This document shows positions 28,904-36,553 of a DNA stretch of 64,000 nt, in pieces. Position 1 is the first letter of the stretch; each line of letters begins with the position of its first letter. The stretch is taken from assembly GCF_004136015.1 (NCBI RefSeq), contig NZ_CP024866.1, positions 971,727 through 1,035,726 of the forward strand, written 5' to 3'. A model generated the notes under the pieces. The model had not been told where the DNA came from and made no database searches. It saw only the letters and a list, made by a program, of their open reading frames with translations. Position numbers and translations under genes: made by a program. Origin of the DNA: Pseudomonas sp. ACM7. GTDB taxonomy: Bacteria > Pseudomonadota > Gammaproteobacteria > Pseudomonadales > Pseudomonadaceae.

Positions 28904-30085
28904 CTACACAACCACCTTGGCAGCCCGCAATTGCTCGATCCGCTCAGCACTAAACCCCAACTCCCCCAACACCTGATCCGTATGCTGCCCCAGCGCCGCG
29001 CCAATGTGCTTCGGCTCAGGCAACCCCTCTGAAAACTTCAACGGACAGGCCATCTGCGCCTGAGTCGTCCCATCCCCACGCGGCACTTCGGTCACCAGCG
29101 CCCGAGCCTTCAACTGCGGATGCCGCACCGCTTCGCCCAAACTCAACACCGGCTCGACACACGCATCCAACGTGGCAAACAGCGCGCACAACTCGGCGAA
29201 ATCGCGCGTCTCGAATTCAATCCTCAGCGCGTTCTTCAGCGCCTTCTGCAAGGCTGGTTCAGGCGATAAGCCCAAAGTTTCCAGCTCCTCCAGCCCCAGC
29301 GCCGCACACAGTTGTTTCATAAACGCGGGCTCCAAACTGCCCACCGAGAACCAGCGCCCATCGCGGGAACGGTAATAGTCATAGAAACTGCCACCGTTGA
29401 GCATCTGATCCTCCCTTCCCGGCTCCACGCCACAGGCCAGATACCCGGCGCCGGCCATGGCGTTCAGGCTGAACACGCAGTCGGTCATGCTCACATCCAG
29501 TTGCTGCCCCTGCCCGGTCTGCTGTCGGGCGATGACCGCCGCCAGCAGCCCGATCACCCCGTGCAACGAGCCACCGGCGATATCCGCCACTTGCATGCCC
29601 AACGGCAGCGGCCCGCTGTCGGCGCGGCCGGTGTAGCTCGCCAGCCCCGCCAGCGCCAGGTAGTTGATGTCGTGGCCGGCGCGGTCCTTGTAGGGGCCGG
29701 TCTGGCCGTAACCGGTGATCGACACGTAGATCAGTTTCGGATTGATCGCCTTCAAGGCTTCATAACCCAGGCCCAATCGTTCCATCACACCCGGGCGGAA
29801 CTGCTCCAGCACGATGTCGTAGTCCGCAAGCAACTGCTTGATCACCTCCAGCGCCTCAGGTTGCTTGAGGTCCAGCGCCAGGCTGCGCTTGTTGCGATTG
29901 AGGTAGGCGTGGCTGGCAGAAACACCCTGATCGTGAGGCGGCAATACCCGCAGCAGGTCCATGCGCGTTGGCGATTCGATGCGCAGCACCTCGGCGCCCA
30001 TGTCTGCCAGCAACAACGAGGCGAACGGCCCCGGCAGCAGTGTCGAGAAATCCAGAACCTTGAGTGATGCCAGTGGACCGAGCAT
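28904..30085 (-). CDS. CaiB/BaiF family CoA-transferase (racemase-like)
   Basis: The 393-residue class III CoA-transferase has the N-terminal VLDFSTLLPGPFASLLLADMG nucleotide-binding-like start and the catalytic aspartate in RAGHDINYLALAG. The C-terminal EPVLSLGEAVRHPQLKARAL is typical of the alpha-methylacyl-CoA racemase subgroup. It could move CoA between acids or racemise a 2-methylacyl-CoA; the substrate cannot be told. It is alone on the minus strand between sprT and dctA. Confidence 0.88.
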   Translation of the reverse strand: MLGPLASLKVLDFSTLLPGPFASLLLADMGAEVLRIESPTRMDLLRVLPPHDQGVSASHAYLNRNKRSLALDLKQPEALEVIKQLLADYDIVLEQFRPGVMERLGLGYEALKAINPKLIYVSITGYGQTGPYKDRAGHDINYLALAGLASYTGRADSGPLPLGMQVADIAGGSLHGVIGLLAAVIARQQTGQGQQLDVSMTDCVFSLNAMAGAGYLACGVEPGREDQMLNGGSFYDYYRSRDGRWFSVGSLEPAFMKQLCAALGLEELETLGLSPEPALQKALKNALRIEFETRDFAELCALFATLDACVEPVLSLGEAVRHPQLKARALVTEVPRGDGTTQAQMACPLKFSEGLPEPKHIGAALGQHTDQVLGELGFSAERIEQLRAAKVVV

Positions 30086-30190
30086 GGGCGTTCTCCGTAA
30101 ACGATGCTCCCAGACTAGGCAGCCGACAGCATTGCAGCAATCACCTTATGCGTCAGATGCGCTGACCGTTGCGCTCAAATCGCAGGCATG

Positions 30191-30216
30191 AAAAAACCCG
30201 CCAAAGCGGGTTTTTT
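30191..30216 (-). terminator. Terminator downstream of dctA
   Basis: AAAAAACCCGC-CAAA-GCGGGTTTTTT is a symmetrical stem-loop with A/T runs on both sides, 14 bases beyond the dctA stop. It should end dctA transcription and is able to work in both directions. Confidence 0.92.
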
Positions 30217-30229
30217 CAGTGCAGCCGTC

Positions 30230-31564
30230 TTACTTGACGTTGCTTGGGGTTGGGCCTTCGGCCACGCCCAGGTCGTCTTCTTCACGCTCGTCGGAAATAC
30301 CGCGACCGCCAGAAGCCAGTTCCGCGTGCATCACGTCGGTGTCCAGCTCCTTGACCCACTTGGCCACAACCAGGGTGGCAACAGCGTTACCGACCAGGTT
30401 GGTCAGGGCACGGGCTTCGGACATGAAGCGGTCGATACCGAGGATCAGCGCCAGGCCGGCAACCGGCAGGTGGCCAACGGCGGACAAGGTGGCCGCCAAC
30501 ACGATGAAGCCACTACCGGTCACGCCCGCAGCGCCTTTGGAGGACAGCAGCAACACCACCAGCAGGGTGATCTGGTGAGTGATGTCCATGTGGGTGTCGG
30601 TTGCCTGAGCAATGAACACCGCTGCCATGGTCAGGTAGATCGCCGTACCGTCGAGGTTGAACGAGTAACCGGTCGGGATCACCAGACCCACAACGGATTT
30701 CTGCGCGCCCAGACGTTCCATCTTGATCAGCATGCGTGGCAGTACCGATTCCGAAGAAGAAGTACCCAGCACGATCAGCAGTTCTTCACGGATGTAGCGA
30801 ATCACTTTCAACACGCTGAAGCCGTGAGCGCGAGCGATACCGCCCAGCACCACCAGAACGAACAACAGGCAAGTGATGTAGAAGCACAACATCAACTGGC
30901 CCAGTTGCACCAGCGAACCCACACCGTAGGCACCGATGGTGAACGCCATGGCACCGAAGGCACCGAGTGGCGCGAGTTTCATGATCATGTTGATGATGTT
31001 GAACATCACGTGGGCGAAGCGATCGATGAAGTCCAGGATCGGCTTGCCGTAGGCACCCAGGCGATGCAGGGCGAAACCGAAGATCACCGAGAACATCAGC
31101 ACTTGCAGGATATCGCCTGTGGCGAACGCGCCGACGATGGTGGACGGGATCACGTTCAACAGGAAGCCAACAACGCTTTGATCAGCACCGGCCGCTACAT
31201 AAGCAGCGACTTTGGAGGCATCCAGCGTAGTGACGTCGATGTGCATGCCAGCACCCGGCTGCACGATATTGACCACCACCAGACCGACCAACAATGCAAT
31301 GGTCGAAACGATTTCGAAGTACAGCAGCGCGTAACCGCCGGTCTTGCCGACCGACTTCATGTTCTGCATGCCCGCGATACCGCTGACGACGGTGCAGAAG
31401 ATGATCGGGGCGATGATCATTTTGATCAGTTTGATGAACCCGTCACCCAGCGGCTTGAGGGCTACACCGGTCTGCGGGTAGAAGTGACCGAGCAGGATGC
31501 CGATGGCAATAGCAACGATCACCTGGAAATACAGGGATTTGTACAGTGGCTGACGAGTCGTCAT
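30230..31564 (-). CDS. dctA: C4-dicarboxylate transport protein
   Basis: The 444-residue protein starts at the ATG at 31564 ([19 protein letters not shown]) with GAGGAAC seven bases ahead. It is a DAACS-family symporter with about eight membrane helices, the serine-rich loop [14 protein letters not shown], the [14 protein letters not shown] motif and the helix-8 [16 protein letters not shown] stretch that line the substrate path. DctA takes up succinate, fumarate and malate with protons. An RpoN-type promoter lies at 31695-31710, matching the DctB/DctD-RpoN control known for dctA. Confidence 0.96.
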   Translation of the reverse strand: MTTRQPLYKSLYFQVIVAIAIGILLGHFYPQTGVALKPLGDGFIKLIKMIIAPIIFCTVVSGIAGMQNMKSVGKTGGYALLYFEIVSTIALLVGLVVVNIVQPGAGMHIDVTTLDASKVAAYVAAGADQSVVGFLLNVIPSTIVGAFATGDILQVLMFSVIFGFALHRLGAYGKPILDFIDRFAHVMFNIINMIMKLAPLGAFGAMAFTIGAYGVGSLVQLGQLMLCFYITCLLFVLVVLGGIARAHGFSVLKVIRYIREELLIVLGTSSSESVLPRMLIKMERLGAQKSVVGLVIPTGYSFNLDGTAIYLTMAAVFIAQATDTHMDITHQITLLVVLLLSSKGAAGVTGSGFIVLAATLSAVGHLPVAGLALILGIDRFMSEARALTNLVGNAVATLVVAKWVKELDTDVMHAELASGGRGISDEREEDDLGVAEGPTPSNVK

Positions 31565-31630
31565 TGCAAAGTTCCTCAAGAGTGCCCGGTGACAACATCC
31601 ATCTGTTGCCAAAGACACTTCAATTGCGAA

Positions 31631-31648
31631 CCCTCCTGCACTGGAGGG
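31631..31648 (-). other. Hairpin in the dctA leader
   Basis: CCCTCC-TGCACT-GGAGGG is a perfect six-base-pair stem 67 bases upstream of the dctA start, inside the predicted transcript leader. It is too far from the start codon to mask the ribosome binding site directly. Role unknown. Confidence 0.6.
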
Positions 31649-31694
31649 ATTTGTTTTGTCGAGCTGCGCAACGGCAGGCATCTGCGGGTTGTAT

Positions 31695-31710
31695 CGCAAG
31701 GCCCGTGCCA
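31695..31710 (-). promoter_or_regulatory. RpoN (sigma-54) promoter of dctA
   Basis: The minus strand reads TGGCACGGGCCTTGCG, with GG and GC exactly ten bases apart as in the consensus TGGCACG-N4-TTGC. The transcript would begin near 31683 and have a leader of about 120 bases. The rest of the 31565-31903 gap holds the leader hairpin and two palindromes in front of the araC-family gene. Confidence 0.85.
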
Positions 31711-31789
31711 CCTTCGTCAAATCGCCAGCACGCCTTTTGACATCAAGGGTTACAGGTTTTTCTTTGTCACCAAACAGGTACGGCAAAGT

Positions 31790-31844
31790 GGCGGATTTCC
31801 GCCCATCGACCAGACCTCGTCCTACAATTTGGCGGATATCCGCC
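31790..31844. promoter_or_regulatory. Two GGCGGAT(A/T)TCCGCC palindromes upstream of the araC-family gene
   Basis: GGCGGATTTCCGCC at 31790-31803 and the perfect palindrome GGCGGATATCCGCC at 31831-31844 are 41 bases apart, about four helical turns. They end 59 bases before the regulator's ATG. This arrangement is typical of operators for a dimeric regulator, and the AraC-type protein itself is the obvious candidate. Confidence 0.7.
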
Positions 31845-31903
31845 TTGTTCCTTATCAGGCACCACAGCTACCATCCGCCGTTCAATGGACGGACCTGCCT
31901 TCT

Positions 31904-32902
31904 ATGCGCGAACGCACCATCGCCAGTCATTTCGCCCGTGCCGCCCTCGGTGGCGCACGCCGGCTGGGTTATGACTATTCAAATTTGCTGCAACAACTCG
32001 GCATCAGCCCGGAGTTGCTTGAAGAGCCACGAGCGAGAATCGCGCCTGAACAGTTCACCCGATTGATCCAGGGACTGTGGCTGGCACTGGACGACGAATA
32101 CCTGGGCTTCGGGCCGGTCCCGAGCAAAACCGGCAGCTTCGCGATGATGTGCCATGCGGTGATCCACTGCCGCAATCTGGAGAAAGCACTGCATCGCGGC
32201 TTATTGTTTTATGGCTTGTTCCCCGACGGTCCGCGTCTGACCCTGACCCGCGAAGACGACATGATTCGCCTCAGCCTCGACGATTCGCAGTTCCGCGACC
32301 CGGACCACTTCCTCACCGAGAGCCAGCTGATGGTGTGGCATCGACTCGGCAGCTGGCTGATCGGCCAGCGCATTCGGCTGGAACAGGCGACGTTCAGCTA
32401 CCCAAGGCCCGAGCACGGCGCCGAGTACGATTTGCTATTCCCCTGCCCCATGGCCTTTTCCACGGCTCAGAGCAGCCTGCTGTTTCACAGTCGCTACTTG
32501 AACATGCCACTGCTGCAGGACGAACGGACGCTCAAACATTTCCTCGAACGCTCCCCCGCCGACCTGTTGTCGCGCCCGGATGACGGTGACAGTTTGAGCA
32601 GCCAGTTGCGCCGGTTGCTCAGCCGCGACAGTTCACACTGGCCGGACCTGGAAGCGGTGGCCGCGCACTTGCACATCAGCCCGCAGACCTTGCGTCGGCA
32701 TTTGCGTGAAGAAGGGTCGAGTTTTCAGGAGTTGAAGGACCAGCTGCGCCGGGACATTGCGATTTATCACCTGGGGCGTGCGGACCTGTCGTTGCAGCAG
32801 ATTGCCGAGCAACTGGGGTTTTCAGAGCCTTCGGCGTTTCACCGGGCGTTCAAGAAGTGGACCGGGTTGACGCCTGGGGCCTACCGCGCGCAAGAGAATT
32901 AA
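31904..32902 (+). CDS. AraC-family transcriptional regulator
   Basis: The ATG at 31904 (MRERTIASHFARAALGGARR) gives 332 residues. The N-terminal half matches the arabinose_bd-type ligand domain (GISPELLEEPRARIAPEQFTRL, LGFGPVPSKTGSFAMMCHA) and the C-terminal 100 residues are the two helix-turn-helix units (VAAHLHISPQTLRRHL, IAEQLGFSEPSAFHRAFKKW). A much longer in-frame extension antisense to dctA is rejected. The last 57 residues are encoded a second time at 34880-35055, on the far side of an insert. The regulator is divergent from dctA, but whether it controls it is unknown. Confidence 0.9.
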   Translation: MRERTIASHFARAALGGARRLGYDYSNLLQQLGISPELLEEPRARIAPEQFTRLIQGLWLALDDEYLGFGPVPSKTGSFAMMCHAVIHCRNLEKALHRGLLFYGLFPDGPRLTLTREDDMIRLSLDDSQFRDPDHFLTESQLMVWHRLGSWLIGQRIRLEQATFSYPRPEHGAEYDLLFPCPMAFSTAQSSLLFHSRYLNMPLLQDERTLKHFLERSPADLLSRPDDGDSLSSQLRRLLSRDSSHWPDLEAVAAHLHISPQTLRRHLREEGSSFQELKDQLRRDIAIYHLGRADLSLQQIAEQLGFSEPSAFHRAFKKWTGLTPGAYRAQEN

Positions 32903-33002
32903 GATCAAAAGATCGCAGCCTCGTTTCACTCGACAGCTCCTACGGGGTTTGGCGTACACCTGTAAGAGCTGTCGAGTGAAACGAGGCTGCGATCTTTTGA
33001 TC
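32903..33002. repeat. Palindromic element directly after the araC stop
   Basis: GATCAAAAGATCGCAGCCTC and its complement (with one mismatch, TGTAAGAGC) form a hairpin of about 100 bases starting at the base after the stop codon. It marks the left edge of the accessory insert and could act as a two-way terminator. Confidence 0.88.
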
Positions 33003-33010
33003 TACCGCTA

Positions 33011-33265
33011 CTACTGAAGATCGAGCCTATCCAGCGCCCGATTCACCGCCAGTTCACCCAGCATGATGATTTGCGCAATACCCAACAGCGAATTGCGACT
33101 CGTCCCCTCCATATGATCCGCGAGATCCATGGTCATGACATTGGCCGAGGCCAGCGACTCGCACGCATGGGCCAGCAGGGTTTCGGTATCGAGCTCCGGG
33201 TTGACGATGAACATCGTGCTGGGTGTGCGCGGGGTTTTAGGCGGATTGGGGGTGATCTTGAACAT
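33011..33265 (-). CDS. Small DUF6124-type Pseudomonas protein
   Basis: The 84-residue protein begins MFKITPNPPKTPRTPSTMFI and continues LLAHACESLASANVMTMDLADHMEGTSRNSLLGIAQIIMLGELAVNRALD. The start (MFKxTPNPP) and the helical middle are those of the DUF6124/DUF3077 group found in many copies in Pseudomonas. AGGAG lies seven bases before the ATG but sits inside a hairpin (33270-33288) at the end of a structured leader. No function is known for the family. Confidence 0.8.
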   Translation of the reverse strand: MFKITPNPPKTPRTPSTMFIVNPELDTETLLAHACESLASANVMTMDLADHMEGTSRNSLLGIAQIIMLGELAVNRALDRLDLQ

Positions 33266-33269
33266 TTGA

Positions 33270-33467
33270 GCTCCTAGAGTAATGGAGCCGCTACGCATCG
33301 CTGCTAAACGAAAAAGGGGTGGCGGCTGTACGCGGGTTAGCAGACCAGGACTCTAGAACCCGGCGCACCGAAGTGCCCCACGCAAAGCCGCCATAACATC
33401 TACGGCGGACGCTGTACGTCTAGAGATGACCCGAGCTGCTAAACCCGATCGCTGATGGTCAGCGACA
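33270..33467 (-). ncRNA. Candidate structured cis-regulatory leader RNA of the DUF6124-type gene
   Basis: Hand folding shows nested pairings: 33334-33343 with 33436-33446 (GGGTTAGCAG / CTGCTAAACCC, one bulge), and inside it 33351-33357 with 33419-33425 (CTCTAGA / TCTAGAG). Two hairpins are enclosed, GCAC-CGAA-GTGC at 33365-33376 and CCGCC/GGCGG at 33388-33408. A perfect hairpin TCGCTGA-TGG-TCAGCGA follows at 33449-33465. The segment 33337-33343 can instead pair with CTGCTAA at 33301-33307. A stem GCTCC/GGAGC at 33270-33288 covers the gene's ribosome binding site. The strand is chosen because it leads into the minus-strand gene. This is an untested fold. The rest of the gap to 33678 shows no gene. 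Confidence 0.5.
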
Positions 33468-33678
33468 GGGAAACGATAGAGCCCCAGACCCAAGGCGCAC
33501 AAGCCGGCGGATTCTGGCGTAGTCGTAGGCAGCGGCGCAAGGATGTGTAGCCGGAGTGAGTGTCTGGAGATGTGTTTTAAACAACCGCGTTTATTCGTTA
33601 TTTCGTATTCGTGCAAGAACGCAGGGGTGCACACCAAATATCCCCCTGCTTCCTTGATCCGGGCAATCCCCGGACGAG

Positions 33679-34731
33679 CTAACTCATTAATGAAAGCCGA
33701 AGCAGCGGTGCACCGACGATGTCTCCAGATTGCCGCTCAACGAAACTCATAGCCTTGGCACCCCCACCCAATTGATCGAACCTGATCGGCACGCCGATTA
33801 GCAGGTCATGACCGATTTGGTGAGGTGCCAACGTCTGACGCAAAACATAGGAAGTGCCAGTTTTATTGCCAACAAAGAAAAAGGTCACCACATCGCCAAC
33901 GCTCATTCCATGTGTGCTGAGCTTCATCGGAATCCTCCCGCCCTCGTCTACGAGCTGGAGCTGGCCAGGTTTGTAGTGTCCAGGTTCGTATTCATAGACG
34001 GCTTGCGGAATCAGCAGGTCGCCCTCGACGTCCAGTTCAACCAGGTGAGAGATCCACTTCCGGCCCGCATTTTCCACCGTGTAAACCACCTGAACCGTGC
34101 CGTATTTGTTTGGCCTCAGATAGCGGGGTTCAATGGGAAGCACCACATCTTTGCCTTCGTCGTCGGTCTCGATCCGAAGATGCCTGACAAGGCAGGCCTC
34201 GCAAGCAGTACCGAGCCAATAGACAGAAACCAGAGCCCCGCCTGACAGCGCTTCGGATGCCCTGAGGCGCAGGTTCACGCCGTTGTTGACGGAAGCCAAC
34301 GGGATAACACGACCTTCTGCCTCATCCACGACAGGTCGATAAATGTCGTCCCCCGCAAAATACGTGGCAGATGGAGAAGTCGGGGGATCAGTGTCGAAAT
34401 AAAAATAAAAGAGTTCTAACTGCAGACCTCTGAATGCCAGAGCGCGATCGGCAGGAATGGGTACAAGTGTATCCCCGACAAGTGTTTCGATTATTCCGGG
34501 CTCCCCCCATGAGACATCCGGATCTTCACTTACAACAATAACGTGAAAACGCGCACCGACTTGTTGTCCTTCAAAAGAAGGAATACGCACGGTAAGCCCC
34601 CTGCCCAACTGCTCCAGACTGATAAAACCTTCCCGAGCCTCATCGATGGATGCCGGCGGCAATACGATCTGGGCACCAGTCAATTCTTCAACAATCCGTT
34701 TTCGATTTTGAACCGCCACGAACTCAACCAT
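33679..34731 (-). CDS. Uncharacterised beta-rich repeat protein (350 aa)
   Basis: The ATG at 34731 (MVEFVAVQNRKRIVEEL) follows AAGGAG by seven bases; an ATG at 34752 is possible. I recognise no named family. Three segments of about 105 residues (near 20-125, 135-245 and 245-345) share a pattern: a loop with IP or LP, a strand such as GLTVRIPSFEGQQVGARFHVIV, GVNLRLRASEALSGGALVSVYW or RIPMKLSTHGMSVGDVVTFFFVG, then another strand ending near VDEAEGR or VDEGG. This looks like a string of immunoglobulin-like sandwiches. There is no signal peptide or membrane segment. Parts are visibly richer in A+T than the neighbours (34380-34430), suggesting transfer. Confidence 0.75.
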   Translation of the reverse strand: MVEFVAVQNRKRIVEELTGAQIVLPPASIDEAREGFISLEQLGRGLTVRIPSFEGQQVGARFHVIVVSEDPDVSWGEPGIIETLVGDTLVPIPADRALAFRGLQLELFYFYFDTDPPTSPSATYFAGDDIYRPVVDEAEGRVIPLASVNNGVNLRLRASEALSGGALVSVYWLGTACEACLVRHLRIETDDEGKDVVLPIEPRYLRPNKYGTVQVVYTVENAGRKWISHLVELDVEGDLLIPQAVYEYEPGHYKPGQLQLVDEGGRIPMKLSTHGMSVGDVVTFFFVGNKTGTSYVLRQTLAPHQIGHDLLIGVPIRFDQLGGGAKAMSFVERQSGDIVGAPLLRLSLMS

Positions 34732-34838
34732 TTTCAGTCTCCTTGTTTTCATTAACATCACGCGCATCGGTGCAAACCTGAGCTTCGGCCCAGCCACGCG
34801 ACGAACTGAAGTAACTTGGACTGAAGAAATGAAAAGAA

Positions 34839-34860
34839 CTACTGTCAGATCTGACAGTAG
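34839..34860. repeat. Perfect 22-bp palindrome at the insert boundary
   Basis: Bases 34839-34849 (CTACTGTCAGA) are exactly complementary to 34850-34860 (TCTGACAGTAG) with no loop. It lies 108 bases upstream of the repeat-protein start and only 20 bases before the second copy of the araC 3' end. It could be an operator, a protein-bound recombination site or a terminator half. Confidence 0.9.
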
Positions 34861-34879
34861 CGATGAATGGTCGGACAGA

Positions 34880-35055
34880 AGGAATTGAAGGATCAGCTGC
34901 GCCGGGACATCGCGATCTATCACCTGGGGCGGGCGGATTTGTCGTTGCAGCAGATTGCCGAGCAACTGGGGTTTTCAGAGCCTTCGGCGTTTCATCGGGC
35001 GTTCAAGAAGTGGACCGGGTTGACGCCTGGGGCGTATCGGGCTCAAGAAAATTGA
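34880..35055 (+). pseudogene. Second copy of the araC-family gene 3' end
   Basis: The 176 bases align without gaps to 32727-32902. The 57 encoded residues from ELKDQLRRDIAIYHLGRADL to the stop are identical to the intact regulator, but 14 bases differ, all at silent positions or in the stop codon (TAA versus TGA). The fragment carries one complete helix-turn-helix but lacks the rest of the gene. An ATG at 34867 could open a 62-codon frame, but it has no clear ribosome binding site. It looks like the leftover of an insertion at the 3' end of the regulator gene. Confidence 0.9.
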
Positions 35056-35091
35056 GTTCTTGCGCTGGTTTTTTCTGGCGTAGCCACTGAC

Positions 35092-35193
35092 CCCATCGCG
35101 AGCAAGCTCGCTCCCACATTTAACCTTCAGTGAACACAGCATTTGTGTACGACAGAAATCAAATGTGGGAGCGGGCTTGCTCGCGAAGAGGCC
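35092..35193. repeat. REPIN downstream of phoQ
   Basis: CCATCGCGAGCAAGCTCGCTC and TGTGGGAGCGGGCTTGCTCG are inverted about 45 bases apart, between the araC fragment and the convergent phoQ stop. Confidence 0.9.
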
Positions 35194-35206
35194 CGTAAGA
35201 ACACCA

Positions 35207-36553
35207 TCAAACCACCGGAAAATGAATCCGAAACGCCGCCCCACCCATGGGCGAATCCCCCAGCGTCAACTTGGCGCTGTAGCTTTCAATAATGTCCTTG
35301 ACCACCGCCAACCCAATCCCCTGCCCCGGATGCTGCCGATCCAGCCGCTCGCCCCTTTGCAGAATCCGCGCTCGCTGATCCGGTGGCACGCCCGGCCCAT
35401 CATCCTCGACACACAACTCAACCCCGCCAAGGCTTTCACGTACGCTGATGCGCACTTCGCCGAGGCACAGGCGATAGGCGTTTTCCAGCAGGTTGCCCAT
35501 CATTTCCAACAAGGCGCCCTGCTCGATCGGCACGTAACACGGGTCTGGCAGATCGAAGGCGACGCGCACGCGTTTGTCGCGGTAGACCTTGTCCAGCGTG
35601 TCGCACAGGCTTTGCAGCACCGGGCGCAGGCGTACCTGATGGCGTACCAGGCCGCTTTTGCGCAGGCTGGCGCGTTGCAGTTGATAGCTGATCTGCTGAC
35701 TCATGCGTTCGATCTGGGTTTGCAGCACCCAGGCCTGATTACGATCGGCCGGGCGCTGGGCCATGTCTTCGCTGACGCCTTGCAGCACGGTCAGCGGGGT
35801 TTTCAGGCTGTGGGCCAGGTCGTCGAGGGAATCGCGATAACGGCTGCGCTGTTCACGCTCGCTGTGCAGTAAGCGGTTGAGGGAGCCGGTCAGGCGCAGC
35901 AGTTCGCGCGGGTGTTGTTCGCTGAGGCTTTCGCGGGTGCCGCTTTCGATCTCGTCCAGTTCCTGACTGAGCCGGCGCAACGCCTGCAAGCCCCAGGTCA
36001 AACCGATCCACAGCAGCGCGAGCAACACCAGCAAGGCGGCACCGAATCCGAGGTAGAGGTTTTCCCGCAGGCCCTCGAGGGTGGCTTCGTACTCACGTAC
36101 CGGTTGCAGCGCGACGATGCTGAACGCCGCGCTTTTACCGCCGAGCAGTTTGACTTCGACGTCGTAGACGAAGAATTCCTGACCGTCGGCCTCGCGAATT
36201 CGGGCGAACTCGTTGCCGCGTCCGTCGTAACGCGGTTTGTAGTTGATCTTCTCTTCGCGGGTGGCTTTCGAACGCCACACCAAGTGAGCTTCGCGGTCGT
36301 AGATGTAGCCGAGCAAACGGCTGTCGGTCAGGTTGAAGCGCTCGTCGGGCAACTGCGCCGGCATTTGCAGGGTGTTATTTTCCACCCGCGCAGCGGAGAT
36401 CAGCGTGGTGACGTCCGACGCCAGGCGTTGTTCGATCGAGTCCTGCAACGCCAGGCTGAACGCGCCCTGCATCGCCGGCAGCAACGCCAGCATGAACAAC
36501 ACCGCCAGGATCGTGGCGGCGAGCATCAAACGGACACGAAGGGAACGAATCAA
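35207..36553 (-). CDS. phoQ: Sensor histidine kinase PhoQ
   Basis: The 448-residue kinase begins MIRSLRVRLMLAATILAVLF, with a first membrane segment, a periplasmic domain that contains acidic patches (EEKINYKPRYDGRGNEFA), a second membrane segment near residue 170 and HAMP. HisKA carries DLAHSLKTPLTVLQ and the HATPase has NLLENAYRLC and GQGIGLAVVKD. PhoQ senses low divalent cations and cationic peptides and phosphorylates PhoP. It overlaps phoP by four bases and is last in oprH-phoP-phoQ. Confidence 0.95.
   Translation of the reverse strand: MIRSLRVRLMLAATILAVLFMLALLPAMQGAFSLALQDSIEQRLASDVTTLISAARVENNTLQMPAQLPDERFNLTDSRLLGYIYDREAHLVWRSKATREEKINYKPRYDGRGNEFARIREADGQEFFVYDVEVKLLGGKSAAFSIVALQPVREYEATLEGLRENLYLGFGAALLVLLALLWIGLTWGLQALRRLSQELDEIESGTRESLSEQHPRELLRLTGSLNRLLHSEREQRSRYRDSLDDLAHSLKTPLTVLQGVSEDMAQRPADRNQAWVLQTQIERMSQQISYQLQRASLRKSGLVRHQVRLRPVLQSLCDTLDKVYRDKRVRVAFDLPDPCYVPIEQGALLEMMGNLLENAYRLCLGEVRISVRESLGGVELCVEDDGPGVPPDQRARILQRGERLDRQHPGQGIGLAVVKDIIESYSAKLTLGDSPMGGAAFRIHFPVV

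Noticed and set aside
30188..32902. A 904-codon plus-strand frame running through the dctA antisense strand into the araC-family gene.
   Set aside because: The part before 31904 mirrors dctA (GC-rich codon bias on the opposite strand) and has no known domain; the regulator has its own start.
33334..33446. Reading the structured region as a tRNA or tmRNA-like gene because of its cloverleaf appearance.
   Set aside because: The TPsiC and anticodon signatures and a CCA-type acceptor end are missing; the location argues for a leader.
34867..35055. A 62-codon gene encoding the araC C-terminal half-domain.
   Set aside because: It is a truncated duplicate without a clear ribosome binding site; treated as a remnant, although expression as a competing DNA-binding fragment cannot be excluded.
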